Source: an uncultured Bacteroidota bacterium (GTDB lineage: Bacteria; Bacteroidota; Bacteroidia; Bacteroidales; UBA12077). From it: 64,000 nucleotides of DNA. The translations under genes and the position numbers were made by a program. Below the pieces are notes generated by a model that worked only from the letters and a program-made list of their open reading frames with translations, was not told the DNA's origin and did not search any database. The first letter of the stretch is position 1. Every line of letters begins with the position of its first letter. Shown here piece after piece: positions 17,191 through 24,920 of this stretch. The stretch lies in the NCBI GenBank assembly GCA_913055635.1, contig CAJXLK010000006.1:59530-123529 (forward strand), in the 5' to 3' direction.

Positions 17191-17442
17191 TTACTGGTTG
17201 GTGGCCACCACTTCTTTGATTTCGGGTACTTCCTTCCGGATGGCCTGTTCCACTCCGTTTTTCAGGGTAAACAGGCTGAAAGGACAGGTTCCGCAAGCTC
17301 CCTGCAATTCAACTTTTACGATCAGATCCTCGGTGATTTCCTTTAGGGCAATATCGCCTCCATCGGCCACCAGGTAAGGACGAACCTTATTGATGGTTTG
17401 CTTGATCTTTTTTTCTATTTCTTGTCTTTTGGTCTCTTCCAT
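17191..17442 (-). CDS. NifU C-terminal-domain protein (Fe-S cluster carrier)
   Basis: An 83-residue protein consisting of a single NifU-like C-terminal domain: VRPYLVADGGDIALKEI and the cluster-binding GACGTCPFS with its CxxC. Such stand-alone domains bind a [4Fe-4S] or [2Fe-2S] cluster between two monomers and hand it to apoproteins. It follows the Mrp ATPase gene after 16 bases, another Fe-S cluster factor, so the pair probably work in the same pathway in the cytoplasm. Confidence 0.92.
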   Translation of the reverse strand: MEETKRQEIEKKIKQTINKVRPYLVADGGDIALKEITEDLIVKVELQGACGTCPFSLFTLKNGVEQAIRKEVPEIKEVVATNQ

Positions 17443-17458
17443 ATGCTTCGGGCTTTAA

Positions 17459-18652
17459 TTACTGGTTTTTAATGTGGACCCGCTGGGTGGGGTCCTGGTT
17501 TTGGTTGCGTTGGTCGATGGCCTTGATCAGGTTTTGGGCCAGTTCGTGGAAAGCCTTGCCTGTTTGGGTTTGATCGTCCAGGGCGGAAGGCCTGCCATCT
17601 TCCCCGGCCTGCATGATGCTCTGCACGATTGGGATCTGCCCGAGCAGGGGCAGGTTTTCTTTCTCCGCCAGTTTTTGGCATCCTTCTTTTCCGAAGATGT
17701 AATATTTGTTTTCGGGCAACTCGGCCGGGGTAAACCACGACATGTTTTCGATCAGCCCGAGCACGGGTACGTTGATTTTCTCCTGGGTGAACATGCGGAT
17801 GCCTTTAACGGCATCGGCCAGGGCTACATTTTGCGGGGTGCTGACGATGGTGGCCCCGGTTACCGGCAACTCCTGCACCAGTGTCAGGTGCACATCGCTG
17901 GTGCCGGGTGGCAGGTCGATCAAAAGGTAATCCAGTTCCCCCCATTTACCCTGGTGGATCATCTGCCTTAAGGCGTTGGTGGCCATCGGACCCCGCCATA
18001 CCAGGGCATCCTCGGGATTGATGAAAAAACCGATCGAAAGCATCCGCACCCCATACTGCTCAATCGGGGTGATCAGGTCTTTGTCCTCCACCTTTTTTAC
18101 GTAGGGCCGCTGGCCTTCAACATTGAACATTTTGGGAATGGAGGGCCCGAAGATGTCGGCATCGATTAATCCGACCCGGGCTCCGGTCTTGGCCATGGCC
18201 ACCGCCACATTTGCTGCAATGGTTGATTTGCCAACGCCCCCTTTGCCTGAAGCGATGGCGATGATGTTTTTTACCCCGGGCAACAGCTCTTCCTCTTTTG
18301 CCTGGCCCTTTTGTTGCTGCTGACTCCCGCTCTGCTGTTGGGGTGCTTTCTTATGTTGGCCGCCGCTTTGCTTTTGACTGCCACCCTGCTGCTTGCTTTG
18401 GGGTGTTTTGACCTCAATGTTCCCGCGAACAGCCACATCTCCGCCCAGTTCCTTCTCCAGGGCCTGCACGCACGCCTTGCGAATCGAGGCGATAAACGGG
18501 TCGTTGTCTTTTTTGAACAACAGGTTGAAAAATACCTGGTTGCCTTCAATCCGAATGTCGTCAACCATGCCCAAAGAAACAATGTCCTGTTGGTGCTCGG
18601 GATGCTTGACGTGTCTTAAGGTATTGATTATCTGCTGGTTGGTATAGCTCAT
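17459..18652 (-). CDS. Mrp/NBP35-family P-loop ATPase (Fe-S cluster carrier)
   Basis: The 397-residue protein has an N-terminal MIP18/DUF59 domain (about 1-85), a Gln/Ser/Lys-rich linker (about 88-125) and a ParA-type ATPase domain with the deviant Walker A IASGKGGVGKST, LIDADIFGPSIP and DYLLIDLPPGTSDVHLT. Mrp proteins carry Fe-S clusters. The usual CxxC near the C-terminus is replaced here (ENMSWFTPAELPENKYYIFG has no Cys), so cluster binding must differ or be helped by the adjacent NifU-type protein. ATG at 18652 (MSYTNQQIINTL) is chosen; an upstream in-frame start at 18691 adds 13 unlikely residues. Confidence 0.92.
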   Translation of the reverse strand: MSYTNQQIINTLRHVKHPEHQQDIVSLGMVDDIRIEGNQVFFNLLFKKDNDPFIASIRKACVQALEKELGGDVAVRGNIEVKTPQSKQQGGSQKQSGGQHKKAPQQQSGSQQQQKGQAKEEELLPGVKNIIAIASGKGGVGKSTIAANVAVAMAKTGARVGLIDADIFGPSIPKMFNVEGQRPYVKKVEDKDLITPIEQYGVRMLSIGFFINPEDALVWRGPMATNALRQMIHQGKWGELDYLLIDLPPGTSDVHLTLVQELPVTGATIVSTPQNVALADAVKGIRMFTQEKINVPVLGLIENMSWFTPAELPENKYYIFGKEGCQKLAEKENLPLLGQIPIVQSIMQAGEDGRPSALDDQTQTGKAFHELAQNLIKAIDQRNQNQDPTQRVHIKNQ

Positions 18653-18705
18653 GGGCCGTTTTATGTTCCTTTGATTTAAATAAAACACCAAAAATAATCA
18701 GATTA

Positions 18706-19059
18706 TTATAAATTCCCTAAAGAATCGGCAGGTAACTCGCGGTTGGGATCCCAAAATAACCGCTGAAAATCAACCACCTGGTCATTTTCCACGGTAACTC
18801 CCTCGTTTTCCAGCAGGGAAGCCATCACCCGGGGGCCGGGGAAATGGTGTTTGCCCGTAAGCAGACCATTTCTGTTGACCACCCTGTGGGCCGGGATGAA
18901 TTCTTCTAGGTTGTGGGCATTGTTCAGGGCCCAACCCACCATGCGGGCCGAACCCGGTGCCCCGAGATAGCGTGCGATGGCCCCGTAAGAAGTTACCCGA
19001 CCTTCAGGGATGAGTTGGGTAACCTGATAGACCTTTTCAAAAAAGGAATTATTCTTCAT
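18706..19059 (-). CDS. Alkyltransferase-like protein (MGMT family without the active-site cysteine)
   Basis: A 117-residue protein with the MGMT DNA-binding domain: IPEGRVTSYGAIARYLG, the arginine-finger helix SARMVGWALNNA and the active-site segment. In true O6-methylguanine methyltransferases that segment is PCHRV; here it is IPAHRVV, with Ala57 replacing Cys. The protein is therefore an ATL that would bind O6-alkylguanine and flag it for nucleotide excision repair rather than repair it directly. Its start overlaps the end of trmB by 11 bases, so the two are co-translated. Confidence 0.9.
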   Translation of the reverse strand: MKNNSFFEKVYQVTQLIPEGRVTSYGAIARYLGAPGSARMVGWALNNAHNLEEFIPAHRVVNRNGLLTGKHHFPGPRVMASLLENEGVTVENDQVVDFQRLFWDPNRELPADSLGNL

Positions 19060-19753
19060 CCGGGGGTTCTGTTAGGCTTTGGTTTTTTGTAAGTCTAAAG
19101 GCCAGGTATTTAATGCTTTTGTTTTCTTCGATGAACTGTTTTTCGTAGAATGTGGTAATGTTGCGTACCATTTCCAGGTCATGGCGGGACGTGGCATGTA
19201 TGTCTTCCTCAGCCCGCAACAGGGGAAGTTCATTGGCATGTACCAGGGCAAGGGTGTAGCCGAACACATTGGGGTTGTCTGTTTTCAGGTGAATGGGGGC
19301 CTTGTCGCGGGTGAAGAGTTGGTAACGGGTAAGGAAGCGGCTGGAGGTAAGCCTTTTGAGGGGCTTTTTGGGTTGGGGATCGGGAAAGGTGATCCATAGG
19401 CCATCCACTTCGTCGGGGGCGAAGAAGGAAGTGATGAAATCGATGCGGGTACGCAGGAAAACGGCATTGGACAGACCTTCCTCCAGGGCCTGTTTGGCCC
19501 CTTTCCACATCCGTGCTCCTTTGATATCAATGCCAATGAAATTGTATTCCGGGAAACGCCGGGCCATATTGACCGTATATTCTCCTTTGCCACACCCCAA
19601 CTCCAGTACAATGGGTTGCCCGTTGCCAAAGACCCCCTGGTGCCATTGTCCTTTGTAGGGGTGATCTTTCCGGAAAACTTCCTCGAAGGCCGGTTCAATC
19701 ACGTTGGAAAAACCTTTCATCTCCGCAAAACGCTGAAGCTTGTTTTTGCTCAC
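19049..19753 (-). CDS. trmB: tRNA (guanosine(46)-N7)-methyltransferase
   Basis: TrmB adds a methyl group from SAM to N7 of G46 in the tRNA variable loop. The 234-residue product has VLELGCGKGEYTVNMARRFP (SAM-binding motif I), FIGIDIKGARMWKGA and the family signature WITFPDPQPKKPLKRLTSSRFL. The length is normal. Its stop overlaps the start of the alkyltransferase-like gene and its start overlaps the end of gldH by 4 bases, indicating a tightly packed operon running from holB. Confidence 0.95.
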   Translation of the reverse strand: MSKNKLQRFAEMKGFSNVIEPAFEEVFRKDHPYKGQWHQGVFGNGQPIVLELGCGKGEYTVNMARRFPEYNFIGIDIKGARMWKGAKQALEEGLSNAVFLRTRIDFITSFFAPDEVDGLWITFPDPQPKKPLKRLTSSRFLTRYQLFTRDKAPIHLKTDNPNVFGYTLALVHANELPLLRAEEDIHATSRHDLEMVRNITTFYEKQFIEENKSIKYLAFRLTKNQSLTEPPDEE

Positions 19754-20238
19754 TGTACCGGTTTTTTTGCTTTTTCAATGATGATGCCCATGTCGGTGAT
19801 GTGCTTCAGACGGGTGGTGCGCATGGCCTGTTGTACCTCAATGGAATACGTGCCGCTTTTTGGAAAACGGATGAACTTCTGGTAGGGAATTTTGTTTTCG
19901 TACACGTCGCCCCATCCTTTGCCATACCAACGGCCTTTCTTATCGGCCAGGATGCACTGAAAGGTGTCGCGCACAGTTCGCCCCGCAGGGTCATGGGTTT
20001 CGATGAACAGGTAGAGGTTGCGGTAGGAATACTCGGTGGTGTTGCGGATGTTTATAAAAACATGATGAGGCTGCAGGGTATCACTGATGGTGAAATTGTA
20101 ACTCAGTATATTGTCTTTGTGCCATTTGCCTTCAGGAATGTCTTTTACTTCCTGATAAACCTGATTGGACTGGCAAGCGGCAAGCCCCAGGACAGCAATC
20201 AGAAGGAGCAGGGAAAGGGTTTTAGCGTTTTTTGCCAT
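19750..20238 (-). CDS. gldH: Gliding motility lipoprotein GldH
   Basis: GldH is a lipoprotein required for gliding and T9SS-related functions in Flavobacterium; it is found widely in Bacteroidota. The 162-residue product has a lipoprotein signal (about 10-22) with the lipobox GLAAC, Cys22. NILSYNFTISDTLQPHHVFI and the NTTEYSYRNLYLFIETHDP segment are typical of the family. ATG at 20238 gives a proper signal peptide; the longer open frame to 20349 would bury it. Its start lies inside the last codons of ricT (overlap 17 bases) and its end overlaps trmB, so it is translated as part of the holB-ricT-gldH-trmB run. Confidence 0.9.
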   Translation of the reverse strand: MAKNAKTLSLLLLIAVLGLAACQSNQVYQEVKDIPEGKWHKDNILSYNFTISDTLQPHHVFINIRNTTEYSYRNLYLFIETHDPAGRTVRDTFQCILADKKGRWYGKGWGDVYENKIPYQKFIRFPKSGTYSIEVQQAMRTTRLKHITDMGIIIEKAKKPVQ

Positions 20239-21391
20239 TGCTCTTTTTTTTCTTTTTGTTGCGCCGATGTTTTTTCTGTTGATGGGTGTTTTTGCTTTTC
20301 TTTTTTTTGTCGAAACGGTCCAGTCGGTCCTGACCCACATCGTTTTCAAAGCCGAAGTCCTGCTGCATCACATCATTGGTATCGGCCAGATGTTCAACCT
20401 TATTGCCCTGTTTGTTGATTTCAATGATTTCCTTTACCCGCTTGACCGATACCGGGGTCAGATTTTCTGATGAATCGGGGCTGAATGAGTACCAGAGAAT
20501 TTGTTTGAAAATGTCTGTTTTTTGATGATAGGCGGTTCCCTGGGTGGTTTCCAGCTGAACGGAGGTATCGGGAAAATGTTTTTTGGCGTCGAGGTAGCTG
20601 TCAAGTTCAAAGTTCAGACAGCACTTGAGTTTACCACACTGGCCGGCCAGTTTTTGCGGATTGAGCGATAATTCCTGGTGCCGTGCCGCGTTGGTGGTAA
20701 CCGATACAAAATTGGTGATCCACAGCGAACAACACAGTTCCCGGCCACAGGAGCCAATGCCGCCAATACGCCCCGATTCCTGGCGGGTTCCGATCTGGCG
20801 CATTTCAATGCGGATTTTGAATTCATCGGCCAGAATTTTGATCAGCTCCCGGAAATCTACCCGTTCATCGGCAATGTAATAAAAGATGGCCTTGGTTTTA
20901 TCTCCCTGGTACTCTACATCTCCGATTTTCATTTCCAGGTTCAGGTCATCGGCGATTTTACGGGCCTTGATCATGGTTTCATGTTCCAGGGCTACTGCCT
21001 GCCGCCATTTCTCTATGTCGGTGTCTTTGGCTTTGCGGTAGATCTTTTTGAATTCGGTATCGTGGTAATTGATCTCCTGTTGCTTGAGTTTTTTCAACAC
21101 CAGGTCGCCCGTGAGTGATACAATTCCAATGTCGTGGCCCGGAGAAGCCTCCACGGCTACCACATCACCCTCGGTGAGGTTCAGATGGTTGATGTTGAGA
21201 AAATATTCTTTGCGGGTGTTTTTAAACCGAACCTCTGCCAGGTTTGTGGCCATGGAGGATTTGGGAATGTCTTTCAGCCAGTTCCGGGTAGGAAGCTTGC
21301 TGTAGTGTTCGGGTCTGCAAAAGGAGCAGTATCCCTGGTGTTGGTTGTATGTGGTATGTTGTTGCGAATGCTTTTCTTCTTGTGCGTCCAT
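20222..21391 (-). CDS. ricT: PSP1/RicT-family protein (YaaT-like)
   Basis: The 389-residue protein carries the PSP1 domain: VEYQGDKTKAIFYYIADERVDFRELI and the cysteine clusters IGSCGRELCCS and GQCGKLKCCLNFE. In Bacillus the homologue RicT (YaaT) is part of a Fe-S-containing complex affecting RNA maturation and development; in Bacteroidota the gene is conserved beside holB and gldH but its role is not established. An extra N-terminal CSFC motif (near residue 22) resembles the Cys pair seen in Bacteroidota homologues. The C-terminal 40 residues are Lys/Gln-rich and probably disordered. Confidence 0.88.
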   Translation of the reverse strand: MDAQEEKHSQQHTTYNQHQGYCSFCRPEHYSKLPTRNWLKDIPKSSMATNLAEVRFKNTRKEYFLNINHLNLTEGDVVAVEASPGHDIGIVSLTGDLVLKKLKQQEINYHDTEFKKIYRKAKDTDIEKWRQAVALEHETMIKARKIADDLNLEMKIGDVEYQGDKTKAIFYYIADERVDFRELIKILADEFKIRIEMRQIGTRQESGRIGGIGSCGRELCCSLWITNFVSVTTNAARHQELSLNPQKLAGQCGKLKCCLNFELDSYLDAKKHFPDTSVQLETTQGTAYHQKTDIFKQILWYSFSPDSSENLTPVSVKRVKEIIEINKQGNKVEHLADTNDVMQQDFGFENDVGQDRLDRFDKKKKSKNTHQQKKHRRNKKKKKSNGKKR

Positions 21392-21474
21392 AGGATTCTT
21401 TTTTGATGCCGAAGCATGGAAATATATTGATTTGTAGTTGGTGTAAGGGTCTGTTCCTGCAAATTTAATGAAAA

Positions 21475-22599
21475 TTATAGCTTTAACAATTTAATCATCT
21501 GAATCGACATATCCAGCAAAGTGGTTTTGGCATGGGCATTCATGGAAATGTCGCGGTATGTTCGGTTTAGTTCTTCGTAGATGGGTCTGGCGTTATTGGG
21601 ATGGATGAATTTGCTGAAATTTTTGGAGAAATCTTTTTCTGCCTGGCTCAGGTAGACGATGTTGTTCATGTTGAGGTTCAGCATGAAGTTTTCCCTGACC
21701 ATGCGGGCGGCATAATCGAGGAAGCTTTTCAGGTTTTCGCGGCCGATGGGTGCCAGCTCTTCCACCCAACCGATGAGCCCGGGGATGTTTTTGCTGTAGG
21801 CCAGGCGCATGAGCGATATAAAGCGTTCGAGGTTGGTTTGGGCCTGTTCATCGGTTTGGATGAAGTGGAGGGCGCTCAGGTAGTTGCCCTGTGAAAGACG
21901 GGCTGTTTCCCGGGCCTGGTCTTCCTCCAGCCCGTGTTTTTGTTGCAGGGCCTCAAGCATGCTTTGTTCGTCAATGGCCGGGACCAGTATTTTCTGGGTT
22001 CTGGAGCGAATGGTGGGCAACAGGTTATCGGCATTTTCCGAAACCATCAAAAACAGGGTCTTGGGAGGCGGCTCTTCGAGCAGCTTGAGCAATTTGTTGG
22101 CCGTAGCCTGATGCATGCGCTCGGGCAACCAGATGATCATGACCTTGTATTCGGCTTCATAAGGCTTGAAGCTTAATTTTTTGATGATGTTCTCGCTCTC
22201 ATTGGCCGGTATCGTCCCCTGTTTGTTCTCCAGCTCCAGCTTCCGATACCATCGCCTGGGATTCAGATAAGGATTTTCCTGCAACACTTCCCGCCAGTAT
22301 CTTAGATAATCGTCGCTGTTTTCAGGTTTTTTCTCAGAGGCTCGCTTCACCGGAAAAACAAAATGCAGATCCGGATGAACATAATGGTTGTACTTGGTAC
22401 ACGAGGGGCAGCTTCCACAGGCATCGCCGTTTTGTTTGTTGGGGCAGTTAATGTATTGACCATAGGCTATGGCCAGGGGCAGCTTGCCCGAACCCTCCGG
22501 ACCGGTGAATAACTGCGCATGTGGAATGCGGTTTTCGTCCACACTTCGCCTTAACCTTTCCTTGATATCAGCCTGTCCGATGATCTCGCTAAACAACAT
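21475..22599 (-). CDS. holB: DNA polymerase III delta' subunit
   Basis: HolB is the clamp-loader stator. The 374-residue product has the AAA+ start FSEIIGQADIKERLRRSV, a zinc-binding cluster CGSCPSC (near 61-67), LLKLLEEPPPKTLFLMV (sensor/box region) and the SRTQKI sensor 1 segment. The P-loop is GPEGSGKLPLA: Leu replaces the Ser/Thr after Lys, consistent with a delta' subunit that does not hydrolyse ATP. It is the first gene of the leftward run holB-ricT-gldH-trmB-ATL. Confidence 0.9.
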   Translation of the reverse strand: MLFSEIIGQADIKERLRRSVDENRIPHAQLFTGPEGSGKLPLAIAYGQYINCPNKQNGDACGSCPSCTKYNHYVHPDLHFVFPVKRASEKKPENSDDYLRYWREVLQENPYLNPRRWYRKLELENKQGTIPANESENIIKKLSFKPYEAEYKVMIIWLPERMHQATANKLLKLLEEPPPKTLFLMVSENADNLLPTIRSRTQKILVPAIDEQSMLEALQQKHGLEEDQARETARLSQGNYLSALHFIQTDEQAQTNLERFISLMRLAYSKNIPGLIGWVEELAPIGRENLKSFLDYAARMVRENFMLNLNMNNIVYLSQAEKDFSKNFSKFIHPNNARPIYEELNRTYRDISMNAHAKTTLLDMSIQMIKLLKL

Positions 22600-23289
22600 A
22601 ATACTTCCAAATTCTTATTTACCTTCATTAGCCCGGCGGGTTCCCCGCCTGAATAATGATGAAATGTTATAATGATGACCTGTTTATCTCGGCCTGACAA
22701 CCGGATCCTTCTGCTTTAAGGCCTAAGAAGTTTTCTTTTGGCCTGTGCCTCATTCTTTGGAAACCGGCACCTCTTTGCCAGGTTAAGGGTTTTCTGAAAG
22801 CCAGCCCTCCTCTTTCTGGATCATATTTTGCCGGATATGTCTTCGACTGTAACCCTTTATCTTCTGATATATAATTCATTAAAGGAGTGAACTTTCAGGC
22901 TGCTTTCAGGTTTCCAAAGTTAATTAAAATATTTTTTTCAATCCTTTGCAGAAAATTTCCCCTTAACAACATAAACTTATGATCTAAATGCCCCGGAAAA
23001 ACAACAGCTTATTACATCCTGACAGACAATATACAATGGAAATAGCCAGTCCAAATCTATGGTTAAAGAATTTTAAGATCCCGGTCCCTCTGGAAAAAAT
23101 CATTATTTATATGTAACTTTGCTGGTTCGTTCTATTTAACCAATTAATTCCACATTCTAAAGGTTTAATACCGGAAATGTAGTGCCGATGCAATCAGGCC
23201 ATTGCCAAACCCGGCATTGTGTCTGTTGGTTTTGATCGGCTGATTTCTCAGGTGTTATAATTTTGGTATGGATAAAAAAATGTGTGCTT
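22600..23289. other. Divergent intergenic region between holB and pgk
   Basis: This 690-base stretch contains no convincing gene; a 70-codon leftward frame at 22667-22879 has no recognisable features. A short hairpin (GGCGGG-TTC-CCCGCC, 22635-22649) lies just upstream of holB and would fall in its 5' leader. TAACTTTG at 23114-23121 fits the Bacteroidota -7 box and would give pgk a leader of about 160 bases. The rest looks like featureless AT-rich sequence. Confidence 0.4.
23114..23121 (+). promoter_or_regulatory. Candidate -7 promoter box for pgk
   Basis: TAACTTTG matches the Bacteroidota -7 consensus TAnnTTTG and sits about 170 bases before the pgk start. No clear -33 TTTG lies at the expected 19-22 base spacing, so this is a weak call. 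Confidence 0.3.
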
Positions 23290-24579
23290 ATGAGTGACAA
23301 ATTAAACGTACCGTTTGTACAGGACGCCGATTTGAACGGCAAGGTTGTATTAGTACGGGTTGACCACAATGTGGTAAAAAAGGGTGGTATCAAGGATCCT
23401 TACCGGATCGATTCTACCATAGGTACCCTGATGAATATTTACGCCAAAGGGGGACGTCCGATATTGATGTCGCACGTTGGGCGGCCCAAGGATAAAAAGA
23501 CCGGCGAGATCACCCTGGGCAAGGATACTTCGGTTCAACCCGTGGTTGAATATCTGCAAAACAAGTTGGATTTAAACATCCATGTTCCTGAATTCAAGGA
23601 AGACAAGGGCAAAGGTTATACCGAGCTGGATGGATCCATCACGGATAAAGTTCAGGAGTTGAAATCGGGCAATATCGATGCGATTTATCTGCCCAATACC
23701 CGTTGGTTTTACGGGGAAGAAAGCAAGGGTGAAGCTTCGGACAAGCTGGCCCGGCAAATGGCTGGTTTGGCTGATGTTTTTGTCAATGATGCTTTTGGTT
23801 CCTGGCAGGCTCACACTTCAACGGTCGGCATCAACAAGCATCTGCCCTCATATGCGGGTTTGCTGATGCAGAAGGAGCTGCAGAATCTTCAGCGGATCTT
23901 CAACCCGGATAAGCCTTTTGTTAGTGTGGTTGCTGGCGCCAAATTTGACACCAAGTCGGATTCGCTCCATTCCCTGCTGAAAAAATCTGATTACCTGGTA
24001 ATGGGCGGTGTCATCTACAATGCCTATCTCTGCGCCAAGTATGACATCAGCATTGAAGGGGTTTCGGAAGATGACATCAAAGTGGCCAAACAATTCATTG
24101 AAGATGCCGGCAGCGGCAAGGACAAGATCCTGGAAATGCCCTACATCATTGAGTCGGATACCATGGAAGGCAAGTTTGAAGGCAAATACCGCGAACATGA
24201 TGTAAGGCAGCTTCAGCCTGGCACCAAGCTGAATTATGTGCTGGATGTCTCGGAAAAATCGTTCCGGGAAGAGCAGGTTCAGAAGGCTTTCAAGGACGCC
24301 AAGACCATCTTTACCAATGCAGTGATGGGGCTGACCCCCCACTTTGCTGAGGGAACCATTGCCCTGGATCAGCTCATCGACAGCAACAAAGATGCCATGA
24401 AGCTCTTCGGTGGAGGCGATACCAATCAGGAACTGAAATCCCTCCTGCCCGGGGTTTACATGAAAGCTGTGGATGATCCGGCTTATTATCTGTTCACCGG
24501 TGGCGGTGCCGTCCTGAAAGCCATTCAGGAAGGAACCACCGAAGGCCTTGAACCGATTAAGGCCCTGATCAATCAGTAA
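23290..24579 (+). CDS. pgk: Phosphoglycerate kinase, divergent type
   Basis: PGK moves phosphate between 1,3-bisphosphoglycerate and ADP in glycolysis. The 429-residue product keeps the order of PGK motifs but with changes: LVRVDHNV near 21-28 (classically RVDFNVP), LMSHVGRPK at 59-67, NTRWFYGEE for ENVRFxxGE, FVNDAFGSWQAHTSTVG for FVNDAFGxAHRAHAS, VAGAKFDTKSDSL for GGAKVSDK, and GGGDT plus FTGGGAVLKAI near the end. It is about 30 residues longer than most bacterial PGKs. ATG at 23290 (MSDKLNVPFV) is preferred over an upstream GTG-type extension. A strong terminator follows, so it is probably transcribed alone. Confidence 0.88.
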   Translation: MSDKLNVPFVQDADLNGKVVLVRVDHNVVKKGGIKDPYRIDSTIGTLMNIYAKGGRPILMSHVGRPKDKKTGEITLGKDTSVQPVVEYLQNKLDLNIHVPEFKEDKGKGYTELDGSITDKVQELKSGNIDAIYLPNTRWFYGEESKGEASDKLARQMAGLADVFVNDAFGSWQAHTSTVGINKHLPSYAGLLMQKELQNLQRIFNPDKPFVSVVAGAKFDTKSDSLHSLLKKSDYLVMGGVIYNAYLCAKYDISIEGVSEDDIKVAKQFIEDAGSGKDKILEMPYIIESDTMEGKFEGKYREHDVRQLQPGTKLNYVLDVSEKSFREEQVQKAFKDAKTIFTNAVMGLTPHFAEGTIALDQLIDSNKDAMKLFGGGDTNQELKSLLPGVYMKAVDDPAYYLFTGGGAVLKAIQEGTTEGLEPIKALINQ

Positions 24580-24689
24580 CAATGACTCATTGACCCATCG
24601 GTTCTGCAGACCTGGATGGAGCAGGCCTTCATCCGGCAAACCGATGGGCCGATAAGCCGTTCCTGGCTATTGCCAATAGTTATTTTACC

Positions 24690-24737
24690 GGGTGCTCCTG
24701 CCAGGGCCGTTCAACCCCTGGCGGAGCACCCTTTTTT
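24690..24737 (+). terminator. Intrinsic terminator after pgk
   Basis: GGGTGCTCC-T-GCCAGG (24690-24705) pairs with CCTGGCGGAGCACCC (24717-24731), a 15-bp stem with one bulged base, followed by six T residues (24732-24737). This ends rightward transcription 110 bases past the pgk stop. A second imperfect inverted repeat (10-bp arms at 24594-24603 and 24639-24648) lies between the stop codon and this terminator. Confidence 0.88.
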
Positions 24738-24920
24738 AACCCCTGCCGGCCAGAGGCATCGCTATTTGCCGGAGCCCCACCGGCCTGTAAACGGAACCCC
24801 CCTTTTTATCGTGGCCACCCTATCTTTTCCCCCGGTTTTTATCTTTTGCCCCGGATTTTTATACATTTGTACCGAAGCCTGTCGGTTTTCCATGCATTTC
24901 AGATAAAATTTTGCCTCCCC

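Noticed and set aside
22667..22879. 70-codon leftward frame upstream of holB
   Set aside because: No recognisable features, and the amino-acid composition looks random.
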